The notes under the pieces are model-generated. The model searched no databases and had not been told where the DNA came from. It saw only the letters and a list, made by a program, of their open reading frames with translations. A stretch of 36,612 nucleotides of DNA from Pseudomonadota bacterium (GTDB lineage Bacteria > Pseudomonadota > Alphaproteobacteria > Rhizobiales > Hyphomicrobiaceae), in the NCBI GenBank assembly GCA_023405815.1, contig JAEXXM010000060.1, positions 1 through 36,612 on the forward strand, in the 5' to 3' direction. Each line of letters begins with the position of its first letter. The first letter of the stretch is position 1. A program made the translations under genes and the position numbers. Below, in pieces: positions 8,827-16,275 of the stretch.

Positions 8827-10053
8827 TCAGCTATTGCCCGGTCCCTTCCCGCCTGGCGTCTGGTTGGTTATCTCGCTGCGCAGCGCCTCCTCGAGGATGC
8901 GCTCCATGTTCTCGGCGAGCCACTGCCGCAGCATGGGTCGGAGGAGTTCGGCCGCCGCGCGATCCATTTTAGGTGCCGACGTCTCCGCGGTTACGGCGGG
9001 AGCACTCGGCACCTCGGCGACGGCAGGGAGCGTCTCGGCGGGCTTCTTACCGCCGACACCGCTGATGAACGAGGCACCGGAAGCGAACACCGACAGAGCG
9101 TTGGGCTGCTGTTGCACGAGGTCGACGACCGCATCGAGCAGTGCCTCTCCGTGCTTGCCGAGCGCATCACCCTCGACCGGCTCGGCCTTCGTGGCGGGGT
9201 GCATCTCTGCCTTGGAAGCCTCGGCAGACACCCCCTCGCGCGTCGGAGCCGACTCTTCCAAAATTGGGGTAGCGGGCGCCGGCGGATCGGCCTCGACGGA
9301 CTTGGTCGCCTCCCGCATCGGACGTGGAAACGGCGCGATATTGATCGCCGACCCGCTCAACCCGGACCGCAGCGGTAGCACGCGCGATTCCGCCGAAGCT
9401 TCGGACCTGCCCGGGTGCTGCTCGGCCTTGCCTTCCGGCTTTGCCGCGGAAAGCTCCGTCGCCGGGTCCGCGATGCCGCGCTTTGCGTCGCCGGTGGGCG
9501 ACTTCGGCTGGTTCCCGTCGCGCTCCGGCACCATCGTGCCGAAGTCGAACGACAAGAGGTCCTGACTTGCACTGCCCGTGAGGGATAGCCCGCTCGCCGC
9601 CTCAGAAGCGCTCGGCGACGGCGCCTTGCCTGCGCCGGCCGCTTTGGCACTATGCTCTTCTGCGAGCGACCGGGTGGGATCCGCGCGGCCTGCAGACAGC
9701 TCCGTCAGCGCCTCGAGGTTGTTGCGCGGGACCTTATCGAGTGCGGTTGCGATATCCTGCTGCAGCGAACGGCGCTGATCGGAAAGCGCGGCCGCAACTT
9801 TTAGCGCATCGGAGAGGCTGTTGAAATTCGAGGGCGATGCGCCACCTGCCCGGTTTGCAGCACCAAGCTCGCTGGCCCCACGGCCGCTCGTCTCTGCCGC
9901 TGGCGAGCCGCGGGAGATCGATTGTCCGAACGGCGTGCGGCCCATGGCGTCCGGCATCGGACTGGGCCCGGGCTTGTCGTCGGAAATCATCTTGCGGATG
10001 GAAGCGAGTATTTCCTCCATGGTGGGCTCGGCAGCCACCTGCGGCTTACTCAT
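8827..10053 (-). CDS. popZ: PopZ-like polar organising protein (DUF2497)
   Basis: A 408-residue protein with the two ends of PopZ. The N-terminal PTMEEILASIRKMISDD is the short helix that binds client proteins. The C-terminal AAELLRPMLRQWLAENMERILEEALRSEI contains the oligomerisation helices. PopZ forms a polar microdomain that tethers the ParB-parS centromere and cell-cycle factors. The roughly 340 residues between are Ser/Ala/Pro/Glu-rich low-complexity sequence, far longer than the short acidic linker of Caulobacter PopZ (whole protein about 177 aa). ATG 10053 has AGAGGA about 9 bases upstream. The in-frame ATG at 10062 abuts that ribosome site and is less likely. Position between tolC and valS is the conserved alphaproteobacterial one. 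Confidence 0.9.
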   Translation of the reverse strand: MSKPQVAAEPTMEEILASIRKMISDDKPGPSPMPDAMGRTPFGQSISRGSPAAETSGRGASELGAANRAGGASPSNFNSLSDALKVAAALSDQRRSLQQDIATALDKVPRNNLEALTELSAGRADPTRSLAEEHSAKAAGAGKAPSPSASEAASGLSLTGSASQDLLSFDFGTMVPERDGNQPKSPTGDAKRGIADPATELSAAKPEGKAEQHPGRSEASAESRVLPLRSGLSGSAINIAPFPRPMREATKSVEADPPAPATPILEESAPTREGVSAEASKAEMHPATKAEPVEGDALGKHGEALLDAVVDLVQQQPNALSVFASGASFISGVGGKKPAETLPAVAEVPSAPAVTAETSAPKMDRAAAELLRPMLRQWLAENMERILEEALRSEITNQTPGGKGPGNS

Positions 10054-10169
10054 GAGGCGCATTCCTCTACACGACGCGCGTCGGCGCCGCCCGCTAGCGG
10101 CACTCAGGCGCTTCCCCGGTCGTACAACGGCAATGCCCACCCTTCAACAAGGCCAAAAGACCCTGCTCT

Positions 10170-10214
10170 GCCGGAGGACTCCTACCACCCTGGGGTTCGA
10201 ACACCCCCTCCGGC
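10170..10214. repeat. Long imperfect hairpin between tolC and popZ
   Basis: GCCGGAGG (10170-10177) pairs with CCTCCGGC (10207-10214), and an inner GGGGT/ACCCC hairpin surrounds TCGAAC. It lies 111-155 bases past the tolC stop on the minus strand and is followed there, after about ten bases, by TCTTTT. It may be a distal tolC terminator or part of the popZ leader. The TTCGAAC inner loop mimics a tRNA T-arm, but no D- or anticodon arm is present. Confidence 0.35.
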
Positions 10215-10324
10215 GACGCGCATGCCGCCACGCCATGCGCGACTGCTAATCGCCATCCTTGGCAGCTCTGTGGCGCGGCCGCGCGCCGCACTGCATTTTT
10301 CAGGTGGTGGAATTGGGGCGAGGC

Positions 10325-11845
10325 CTACTTCACGGGCTCCCAACCACGATCGACCGCCTCCGGCGCCGCCTCGAACGTCTCGGTGCGACCGTCCCCATAG
10401 GTAATGCTGAGGCCGATCCACTTCCGCCGCACCTCTTGGTAATGGACGTTCGGGTCGTAAACGTAGGCGGCTGCCCCGATCCAGGCGGCATCAAGCCGGC
10501 CCATGGCGGCGAGGACGCTGTAGGCGGCAACGACGAGATTGCGCCGCGTCGTCTCGAGGTCGACCTGCGAGTTCAGGTACTCGAGCTCGGCGTTGAGCAC
10601 GTCGAGCAGCGTACGCTGACCGACCTTCTCTTCCTCGCGCACGCCTTGTAGCGCCACCTTGTTCGACTCGACCGACACCCGGTCGGATTCGAGCTGCGCG
10701 CGCGCCGCCTCCAGCTGCGACCATGCGGCGACGAGGTTCTGCGTCTGCTCGGTACGCACCTGCTCGATCTGCTGCAGAATGCCGATGTGGTTCTGCTTCG
10801 CCTGGCGCACACGGGCATAAACGTCGCCCGCCTCGTAGATCGGGATCGTCGCCCGACCGACGAGCGTCGACGACTCGGCCTCGTCGATCAGCTTGGACGA
10901 GCCGAAGCGATCATTGTAGCTGGCTTCGAGCTGGACCGTAGGCAGCAGCTCGCCACGGATGCGCTCCACCGTATATTTGGCGGCCTGCTCGCGGAACAGG
11001 GCCGCGACAACCAGCGGATCCTCGTTGTTGCTTACCCCGATCGCTTCCTGAAGCTGCCTCGGCAACAGGCTCTCGGGGGGCCCTGGCCACGCGAGACCGC
11101 TCGGCGGATGACCGATCACCTGCTGATAGCTGCCGCGGCTGGTGCGCAAATTGGCGCGCGCCGCGTCAAGTCGCGAGACGGCGTCGGCGCGACGGGCCTC
11201 TGCCTGCGCAACGTCCGTCCGCGTCACCTCGCCGACCGCGAAGCGGTCTTGCGCGGCTTTCAGCTCGCGCGACAACACGTTGACGTTGTTCTCGTTGAGG
11301 CGGACCAGCTCCTGGTCGCGCACCACGTCCATGTATGCGGTGACGGCCTGAAGCAGCACGATACGCTCGACGTCGCGCAGCACCTCGCGCTCGGCCCGCA
11401 CGTTCGCTTCCGCCTCGTTCACCGCGTTGTAGGTGCGAAACCCGCTGAAGATGGGCTGAACCGCCTGCACGCCATAGCCGCGCGGCTTGGTCACGCCGTC
11501 GAGGAAGTTCGATGGCCGCTGGTCGGAGCGTTCGATGCCGATATCGGCATTACCCGTGATCGTCGGGCGGTAGCCGGACATGGCGCGGGCGACATCCTCG
11601 TCGGTCGCGCGCTGGAAGGAGCGCTGCGCGTCGAGGCGCGGATTGTAGCCATAGGCCGCCGACAGAGCCTCTTGCAGTGTTTCAGCTGCTACGGGCGTTG
11701 TCGCGGTGCAAGCGAGCACCGCACAGAGCACGGCCACCCCACGCGCTCGCCGTGCGCCAGGCAAACGGTGCGAACATTGTCCCGACCTCTTACCCAAATG
11801 GCGAATCCATTGTTGCTGACGCGTCCTGAAGCTGGCCGTGCGCAT
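10325..11845 (-). CDS. tolC: TolC-family outer membrane efflux protein
   Basis: A 506-residue outer membrane channel of the TolC/OEP family, which forms the exit duct of type I secretion and RND efflux systems. After a long basic N-terminal segment and a signal peptide (GVAVLCAVLACTATTPVAAE) the mature protein starts ETLQEALSAAYGYNPRLDAQR, the standard OEP opening. It shows the duplicated helical architecture, including QPIFSGFRTYNAVNEAEANV, RFAVGEVTRTDVAQAEAR, and in the second half VGQRTLLDVLNAELEYLNSQ. ATG 11845 is preceded by GAGGGGA at good spacing, so the unusual 54-residue pre-region seems genuinely encoded. No pump genes adjoin it, as is common for alphaproteobacterial tolC/bepC. Confidence 0.93.
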   Translation of the reverse strand: MRTASFRTRQQQWIRHLGKRSGQCSHRLPGARRARGVAVLCAVLACTATTPVAAETLQEALSAAYGYNPRLDAQRSFQRATDEDVARAMSGYRPTITGNADIGIERSDQRPSNFLDGVTKPRGYGVQAVQPIFSGFRTYNAVNEAEANVRAEREVLRDVERIVLLQAVTAYMDVVRDQELVRLNENNVNVLSRELKAAQDRFAVGEVTRTDVAQAEARRADAVSRLDAARANLRTSRGSYQQVIGHPPSGLAWPGPPESLLPRQLQEAIGVSNNEDPLVVAALFREQAAKYTVERIRGELLPTVQLEASYNDRFGSSKLIDEAESSTLVGRATIPIYEAGDVYARVRQAKQNHIGILQQIEQVRTEQTQNLVAAWSQLEAARAQLESDRVSVESNKVALQGVREEEKVGQRTLLDVLNAELEYLNSQVDLETTRRNLVVAAYSVLAAMGRLDAAWIGAAAYVYDPNVHYQEVRRKWIGLSITYGDGRTETFEAAPEAVDRGWEPVK

Positions 11846-12089
11846 TACTTCCCCTCAGCCACATTCGCCCGGACTTCCCCGAGTCCCTTATTTCTGATTC
11901 GCGAATGCGAGATGAGTCTGGGGTTTGGCTCGCGATTTGTGTAGTGCCGGGGGACAGTTGGTGGAAAAGCCTTGTGGTAGCGTGGCTTCAATCCCACACC
12001 GCCTCGCGGCACGGAGCCGCACTTCGCTCCCCCCAACCCAGCGGAATCTAGTACTAATTAGCGCTGCGCCAAGTCGCTCGGGAAGCCTG

Positions 12090-12749
12090 TCACAAAACGA
12101 ATGCAGGTGATTTTGCGAAGCCCGGCAACTCGGGAGCCGCCGCATCGAATGCTACGCGCGCGTCCATGGAGCGCCCGAGACGGCGCCAGAGAGTCGCTTT
12201 GCCGATTCCATCCTCGTTGACGATGGCGACGAGGCGCCCCCCGTCCTTCAGCTGGTCCAGAAGGTCGTCCGGGATGACGCTGACCGAGCCTTCCACCACG
12301 ATGGCGTCATATGGGGCCTTTGCAACCCACCCGGCAGTCATGTTGCCCGACACGATGCTGACGTTGCCGGTATCCGCGAGATTGCGGCGCGCGGCGGCAG
12401 CCAGTTCCACGTCGCTTTCCAGGGCAATCACCGACCGCGCCAGGTGGGCGAGCAGCGCGGCCGAGTACCCGGTGGCGCTGCCGACATCCAGGACGTGGTC
12501 GTCCTCGCCGATATCGGCGAGTTGCAGCAGTTTCGCCTCGACGCGCGGTGCCAGAAGCCACCGTCGGTCCGCGCCGGGAGGGGTCAGCGGAACAGGCTCG
12601 TCCATGTAGGCGAGTGCCGCCAGCGCCGGGGGGACGAACTTCTCGCGCGCCAGCTCCCGCATCGCCCGCACGATTCGGTAGTCGGTGACATCACTGGTCA
12701 GCACCTGGCTTTCGACCATATTCAAGCGCTGGATCGCGGCGTCGACCAT
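12090..12749 (-). CDS. Protein-L-isoaspartate O-methyltransferase family protein
   Basis: A 219-residue PCMT-like SAM-dependent methyltransferase. The family methylates isoaspartyl residues to begin repair of aged proteins. Visible parts are the N-terminal NMVESQVLTSDVTDYRIVRAM, motif I VLDVGSATGYSAALLAHL (SAM-binding glycine loop), the acidic end of strand 2 (ALESD), and YDAIVVEGSV after motif post-I. The catalytic region differs from true Pcm: the usual GTIS-like substrate loop is not obvious. The protein is therefore the alphaproteobacterial PCMT-like homologue encoded beside tolC, and its substrate is unproven. ATG 12749 has GAGGGGA 6 bases upstream. It is read toward tolC with a 244-base gap. 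Confidence 0.87.
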   Translation of the reverse strand: MVDAAIQRLNMVESQVLTSDVTDYRIVRAMRELAREKFVPPALAALAYMDEPVPLTPPGADRRWLLAPRVEAKLLQLADIGEDDHVLDVGSATGYSAALLAHLARSVIALESDVELAAAARRNLADTGNVSIVSGNMTAGWVAKAPYDAIVVEGSVSVIPDDLLDQLKDGGRLVAIVNEDGIGKATLWRRLGRSMDARVAFDAAAPELPGFAKSPAFVL

Positions 12750-12814
12750 AAATTCCCCTCTTGGCGTCTTGGCAAAGGTGCGAACCGGGCCAGTTTATCC
12801 GAGCCGCGCGCAAA

Positions 12815-12849
12815 GTGCGACGGGACGCGGAGTCCCGGCTGCGTCGCAC
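12815..12849. repeat. Nested inverted repeat upstream of the PCMT-like gene
   Basis: GTGCGAC (12815-12821) pairs with GTCGCAC (12843-12849). Inside, GGGAC (12822-12826) pairs with GTCCC (12832-12836) around a 5-base loop, leaving a 6-base asymmetric bulge. It lies 66-100 bases upstream of the PCMT-like start on the minus strand and about 100 bases before tRNA-Cys on the plus strand. It could be a structured leader or an operator; no T-run is attached. Confidence 0.4.
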
Positions 12850-12945
12850 CCCCGGCGGCCCGCCCTTGGCGAGTGCACTTTGCAGAGACCGATCCGTATG
12901 ATAAACGGGCCAACCTTTCTGGCTTCGGCACCCGCCGGACTGAAT

Positions 12946-13019
12946 GGCCACGTGGCGGAGTGGTGACGCAGCGGACTGCAAATCCGCGCACCCCGGTTCG
13001 ATTCCGGGCGTGGCCTCCA
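12946..13019 (+). tRNA. tRNA-Cys (GCA)
   Basis: A 74-base cloverleaf with encoded CCA. The acceptor stem GGCCACG (12946-12952) pairs with CGTGGCC (13009-13015), U73 is the discriminator, and CCA is at 13017-13019. The anticodon arm is GCGGA-CTGCAAA-TCCGC, with anticodon GCA at 12978-12980. The T-arm CCCGG-TTCGATT-CCGGG is complete. U73 and GCA are the identity elements of tRNA-Cys. Confidence 0.97.
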
Positions 13020-13054
13020 ACGACTTCTTCCCTTGCCTAGCGCCTAGGGTCCCA

Positions 13055-13076
13055 CCGGCCCACCCCCTTCGGCCGG
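13055..13076. terminator. Hairpin between tRNA-Cys and the cobQ stop
   Basis: CCGGCC (13055-13060) pairs with GGCCGG (13071-13076) over a 10-base loop. It sits directly beside the cobQ stop codon (13078-13080) and 36 bases past tRNA-Cys, so it could stop either transcript. The lack of a T-run keeps confidence low. Confidence 0.35.
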
Positions 13077-13077
13077 C

Positions 13078-14598
13078 TCAGGCATTCCCCGAGCCATCCG
13101 CCGGTTCCGGGTGAGCGGCTCCCGCGGCCTCCCACCTAGGCGCGCGCGCCAGCCTCAGCAGCGCATCGCAATCGACGTGCCGTTCCAGGTGCAGGGCGAA
13201 ACTGTCCAGCGTCGCCTCGATCGTCGCCTCGTACTCGATCATAGTCTTTCCGGCCCCGAGCCGACGCATCCAGTGTTCCCGCTGCCCATCGTCGGCAAAG
13301 AGGCCGTGCACATAGCAGCCTTCGATGCGGCCATCGACGCTCGAAGCACCATCGGATCGACCGTCGTCGAACGTCAGCAGAGGGCGATGGCAGTCGTTGC
13401 CGCTTGTTCGCCCCACGTGCATCTCGTACCCCCTGAACCGAGCACCGCCGATGTGCGAGCCGGAAACCTCGACCAGCAGCTTGTCACCCGCCAGGTGAGT
13501 CTCGACGTCGAGCAGGCTGAGCCCTGCGCACACGCCCGGCACCCCCTCGATGCCATCCGGATCGGCGATGGCTCTGCCCAGCATCTGATAGCCGCCGCAG
13601 ATTCCGAGCACCCGGCCGCCACGGCGGACGTGCGCCCTGAGATCGACGTCCCATCCCGTCGCGCGCAAAGCTTCAAGATCGGCGATCGTCGCTTTCGAGC
13701 CCGGAAGGATGACAAGATCGGCATCGCCGGGAATGGGCTCGCCAGCACGAAGGAAGCTGAGGTCGACGCTCTCCTCCATGCGCAGCGGATCGAAATCGTC
13801 GAAGTTCGAGACCCTCGGATAGGCGAGCACCACGATGCGAACCTTGGCATCGCGCTTTTCCGCACGCACGCCGAGTCCGAGAGCGTCCTCTGCCGGCAGG
13901 CGTCCTGCATCCTCGAAATAGGGAACGAGCCCCAGCGCGTGCCATCCGGTCAAAGCCGCAATGCCTTGCATCCCATCGGCGAACAGGGTCGGATCCCCCC
14001 TGAACTTGTTGACGATGAAGCCTTCGATCATCGCCTCGTCCTCGGGTGCCAGCACGGTCTGCGTGCCGACGATGCTGGCGATCACCCCACCACGCTCGAT
14101 ATCGCCGATGAGCACGACCGGAACGTCCGCCGCGCGTGCAAATCCCATGTTGGCGATATCGCTCCGCCGCAGGTTCACTTCGGACGCCGACCCGGCCCCC
14201 TCGACGAGGACGAAATCCGCTTCGGCGCAGAGCCGGCCGAAGCTGTCGAGCACGGAGGCCATCAGCGCCGGCTTCATCTCCTGATACTGCCCGGCGTCGC
14301 TGCTGCCCATGACGCGGCCCTGCACGACCACCTGCGCACCGGTTTCGCTCTGTGGTTTGAGAAGAACCGGGTTCATGTGGACGCTCGGCACGGCGCCCGC
14401 GGCCCGCGCCTGGAGCGCCTGCGCGCGTCCGATCTCTCCGCCGTCGACCGTCACGGCCGCGTTGTTGGACATGTTCTGCGGCTTGAAAGGACGCACGGAG
14501 TAGCCGCGATTGCGCAACAGCCGGGCAAATCCGGCAACCAGAAGCGACTTGCCGACATCGGAGCCCGTGCCCTGGAACATGATCGCCTTGGCAGCCAT
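13078..14598 (-). CDS. cobQ: Cobyric acid synthase
   Basis: A 506-residue CobQ, which amidates four carboxylates of adenosylcobyrinic acid diamide with glutamine and ATP in B12 synthesis. The N-terminal dethiobiotin-synthetase-like domain begins AIMFQGTGSDVGKSLLVAG (P-loop-like), followed by PFKPQNMSNNAAV and QARAAGAVPSVHMNPVLLKP. FVLVEGAGSASEVNL is the family DxxxxEGAGSxxE region. The C-terminal glutaminase-like domain has Cys334 in LGICGGYQMLG and a late His in CYVHGLF. ATG 14598 gives the usual N-terminus; the open frame extends 103 codons upstream, but that stretch resembles no CobQ. No other cob gene lies in the window and I found no cobalamin riboswitch in the upstream gap. Confidence 0.94.
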   Translation of the reverse strand: MAAKAIMFQGTGSDVGKSLLVAGFARLLRNRGYSVRPFKPQNMSNNAAVTVDGGEIGRAQALQARAAGAVPSVHMNPVLLKPQSETGAQVVVQGRVMGSSDAGQYQEMKPALMASVLDSFGRLCAEADFVLVEGAGSASEVNLRRSDIANMGFARAADVPVVLIGDIERGGVIASIVGTQTVLAPEDEAMIEGFIVNKFRGDPTLFADGMQGIAALTGWHALGLVPYFEDAGRLPAEDALGLGVRAEKRDAKVRIVVLAYPRVSNFDDFDPLRMEESVDLSFLRAGEPIPGDADLVILPGSKATIADLEALRATGWDVDLRAHVRRGGRVLGICGGYQMLGRAIADPDGIEGVPGVCAGLSLLDVETHLAGDKLLVEVSGSHIGGARFRGYEMHVGRTSGNDCHRPLLTFDDGRSDGASSVDGRIEGCYVHGLFADDGQREHWMRRLGAGKTMIEYEATIEATLDSFALHLERHVDCDALLRLARAPRWEAAGAAHPEPADGSGNA

Positions 14599-14654
14599 CA
14601 GGATTGGCTGTCCTGCTGCGCCTTGACCTCCGCGAAGTGCTCGAGCGGCGTCAT
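14598..14654 (-). CDS. Possible 18-residue leader ORF coupled to cobQ
   Basis: The ATG at 14654 starts MTPLEHFAEVKAQQDSQS and stops with a TGA whose A is the first base of the cobQ ATG (TGATG). AGAGAGA lies about 6 bases before this ATG, a better ribosome site than anything near the cobQ start, which has none in a normal position. Translation of the short frame could therefore deliver ribosomes to cobQ. No homologue is recognised, and the frame may be fortuitous. The peptide has no Cys, Met run or rare-codon run that would suggest attenuation. Confidence 0.4.
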   Translation of the reverse strand: MTPLEHFAEVKAQQDSQS

Positions 14655-14802
14655 ATAATTCTCTCTGGTTGATGGCAGCAGACCCGAGGGCCCGTTGGTA
14701 GGCAGCATTGCCTGCCATAGCCATATCAAACGTCGCCGCAGCTTCCGGCAAGTGTCCGGCCCGGAACCCTTTGTTAGCGGATCGTGAGCCTAGCTCTCGC
14801 CC

Positions 14803-15510
14803 ATGGCTGAGACCCCGAGCGCCACCAATTCGCCGGCCGCTAATCGTGAGCGGCGCCGGGGGAACGCGCGTCGCGCACGTCGCGATCGCTATTGGCGCTA
14901 TCGCCATATATACGGCCCCCGCAGCCCGCGGCAGCTCCTAGTCGGCATCGCCGTCGCCATCGTCGCGCTCGCCGCCACCGCTCTCTGGCGCCACCTCAAT
15001 GCTCCGGTGGGCGAGGAACGCCATGGTCCGATCGCGCTGTGCCACGGTCTATCGCAACCGAGCTGCCTGATCGACGGAGACACCGGCCGAGACAACGGGC
15101 GGAAGTGGCGGCTCATTTCCATCGATGCCCCCGAGCTCGCCGAGCCCGCATGCGACAACGAGAGGCAACTCGCCGTGGCGGCGCGACGGCGGCTGCAGGA
15201 GCTTCTCGCCGGCGGCTATAGCATCCGCCCGAGCGGACGCGACGACCCGAACGGCCGAGAGCTCGTCGATATCCTCCTGCCCGACGGCCGCGATGCCGCT
15301 CGCGTTCTCCTCGAAGAGGGGCTCGCCCAGCGCTGGCCCAACCGCGGCAACGTGTGGTGCGACCGCTATACCGGCCCATCTGCACCGGCTCGCGGAAAGC
15401 CCGCGGCGAACCCCTTGATTATCCGGTCCGATTGTGAGACTGAGAGCCCGCCCTCGATGGGTCGGCCGCGCCACAGCAATGTGCTGGCCCGCCCCAGCTC
15501 TTTCTGCTAA
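14803..15510 (+). CDS. Membrane-anchored thermonuclease-like (SNase fold) protein
   Basis: A 235-residue protein. A basic, Arg-rich N-terminus (residues 18-47) is followed by a single membrane segment (LLVGIAVAIVALAATALW, about 47-64), then an SNase-like domain outside the membrane. SNase signatures are CLIDGDT (Asp and Thr of the metal site), KWRLISIDAPEL (Arg and Glu) and DPNGRELVDILLPDGRDAARVLLEEGLAQ (second catalytic Arg and helix). Four or more cysteines occur in the domain (CHGLSQPSC, PACDNER, VWCDRY), suggesting disulfides and an extracytoplasmic site. Thermonucleases cut DNA or RNA with Ca2+; activity here is inferred. It is divergent from cobQ. ATG 14803 has no strong ribosome site. 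The last 35 residues look non-conserved. Confidence 0.82.
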   Translation: MAETPSATNSPAANRERRRGNARRARRDRYWRYRHIYGPRSPRQLLVGIAVAIVALAATALWRHLNAPVGEERHGPIALCHGLSQPSCLIDGDTGRDNGRKWRLISIDAPELAEPACDNERQLAVAARRRLQELLAGGYSIRPSGRDDPNGRELVDILLPDGRDAARVLLEEGLAQRWPNRGNVWCDRYTGPSAPARGKPAANPLIIRSDCETESPPSMGRPRHSNVLARPSSFC

Positions 15511-15538
15511 GAGGCGCGACGCCCCAGAGGCAGGCTAT

Positions 15539-15613
15539 TCCGCGGTAGCTCAGTGGTAGAGCCACCGGCTGTTAACCGGTTGGTCGTAGGTTCGAATCCT
15601 ACCCGCGGAGCCA
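15539..15613 (+). tRNA. tRNA-Asn (GTT)
   Basis: A 75-base cloverleaf with encoded CCA. The acceptor TCCGCGG (15539-15545) pairs with CCGCGGA (15603-15609), G73 is the discriminator, and CCA is at 15611-15613. The anticodon arm is ACCGG-CTGTTAA-CCGGT with anticodon GTT at 15571-15573. The T-arm contains GGTTCGAATCC. It starts 28 bases after the nuclease gene stop. Confidence 0.97.
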
Positions 15614-15664
15614 TTTCCTGTGAACGTCGTGCGTCGCCGCTCTACTCCATAGCCTCCGCCGGAC

Positions 15665-15683
15665 GCCACGAGCGTCTCGTGGC
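15665..15683. terminator. Perfect 8-bp hairpin downstream of tRNA-Asn
   Basis: GCCACGAG-CGT-CTCGTGGC is a perfect stem with a 3-base loop, 52 bases past tRNA-Asn. It may end the tRNA transcript, though the following sequence is C-rich rather than a T-run. It also lies about 107 bases before the DUF1772-like gene. Confidence 0.45.
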
Positions 15684-15789
15684 TTCGCCCCCCTAATCCT
15701 AATCTCGTCTGTTCCCCACCGCGCCCTCGCAGGGCAGGATGCGACAACGGCCATGACGCCGCAGTAACCGGCGATTGGAGGGCATCGCG

Positions 15790-16275
15790 ATGGCGCAGGC
15801 AATCACAACTGTTCTGCTCTGGTTCTCCGCCATTGGCTGCGGCCTTATCGCAGGGCTGTATTTCTCCTTCTCCACCTTCATCATGAGCGCGCTCGGCCGC
15901 ATCGAGACGCCTGCGGGTATCGCTGCGATGAACTCGATCAACGTCGTGATCCAGCGGTCGCCGTTCTTGCCGCTTTTCTTAGGCACTAGCCTTGCCAGCT
16001 TCGTCCTGGCGGTCATTGCCCTGTTCCAATGGAGTGAGCCGGAAGCTCTCGCCCTCTTTTGCGGCGGCGTCATCTACGTCGTCGGCATGTTCGTCTGCAC
16101 GATGGTTTTCAACGTCCCGCTCAACAATGCACTTGCGTCGGTCGATCCCACGAGCGCCAACGGGGTAAATGTGTGGGCGCGCTATCTCAGCGATTGGACG
16201 TTCTGGAACCATGTACGCACAATTGCTTCAACCGCGGCGATGGCGTTGTTCATCTATGCAATTTCGATCCGATGA
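15790..16275 (+). CDS. DUF1772-like four-TM membrane protein
   Basis: A 161-residue integral membrane protein with four predicted helices: residues about 5-28 (VLLWFSAIGCGLIAGLYFSF), 54-75 (PLFLGTSLASFVLAVIALF), 84-105 (ALFCGGVIYVVGMFVCTMVFN) and 140-160. FNVPLNNALA and the WxxWNHVRT-like end (DWTFWNHVRTIAS) are the hallmarks of the DUF1772 / anthrone-oxygenase-like family. The biochemical role in bacteria is not established. ATG 15790 has GGAGGG 8 bases upstream; an in-frame TTG at 15775 lies before that site and is rejected. Its 3' end overlaps the convergent patatin-like gene by 26 bases. Confidence 0.85.
   Translation: MAQAITTVLLWFSAIGCGLIAGLYFSFSTFIMSALGRIETPAGIAAMNSINVVIQRSPFLPLFLGTSLASFVLAVIALFQWSEPEALALFCGGVIYVVGMFVCTMVFNVPLNNALASVDPTSANGVNVWARYLSDWTFWNHVRTIASTAAMALFIYAISIR

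Noticed and set aside
10170..10214. Degenerate tRNA
   Set aside because: The GCCGGAGG/CCTCCGGC stem with an inner TTCGAAC loop recalls acceptor and T arms, but there is no D-arm or anticodon arm and the element is only 45 bases.
12691..13020. 109-codon minus-strand frame starting MEATPGIEPGCADLQ
   Set aside because: Its start is the reverse complement of tRNA-Cys. This peptide is a well-known false gene over tRNA loci.
13111..14658. 515-codon plus-strand frame opposite cobQ
   Set aside because: Antisense shadow; composition is typical of reversed GC-rich coding sequence.
14599..14802. Cobalamin riboswitch before cobQ
   Set aside because: I searched the minus strand of this gap for the B12-box and the conserved GCCACTG-like core and found neither.
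14599..14907. 103-codon N-terminal extension of cobQ
   Set aside because: CobQ proteins begin at the AIMFQGTGSDVGKS region. The extension overlaps the divergent nuclease start and has no conserved content.
15550..15802. Two minus-strand frames of 65 and 67 codons covering tRNA-Asn
   Set aside because: They are antisense to the tRNA and its flank and have no family features.
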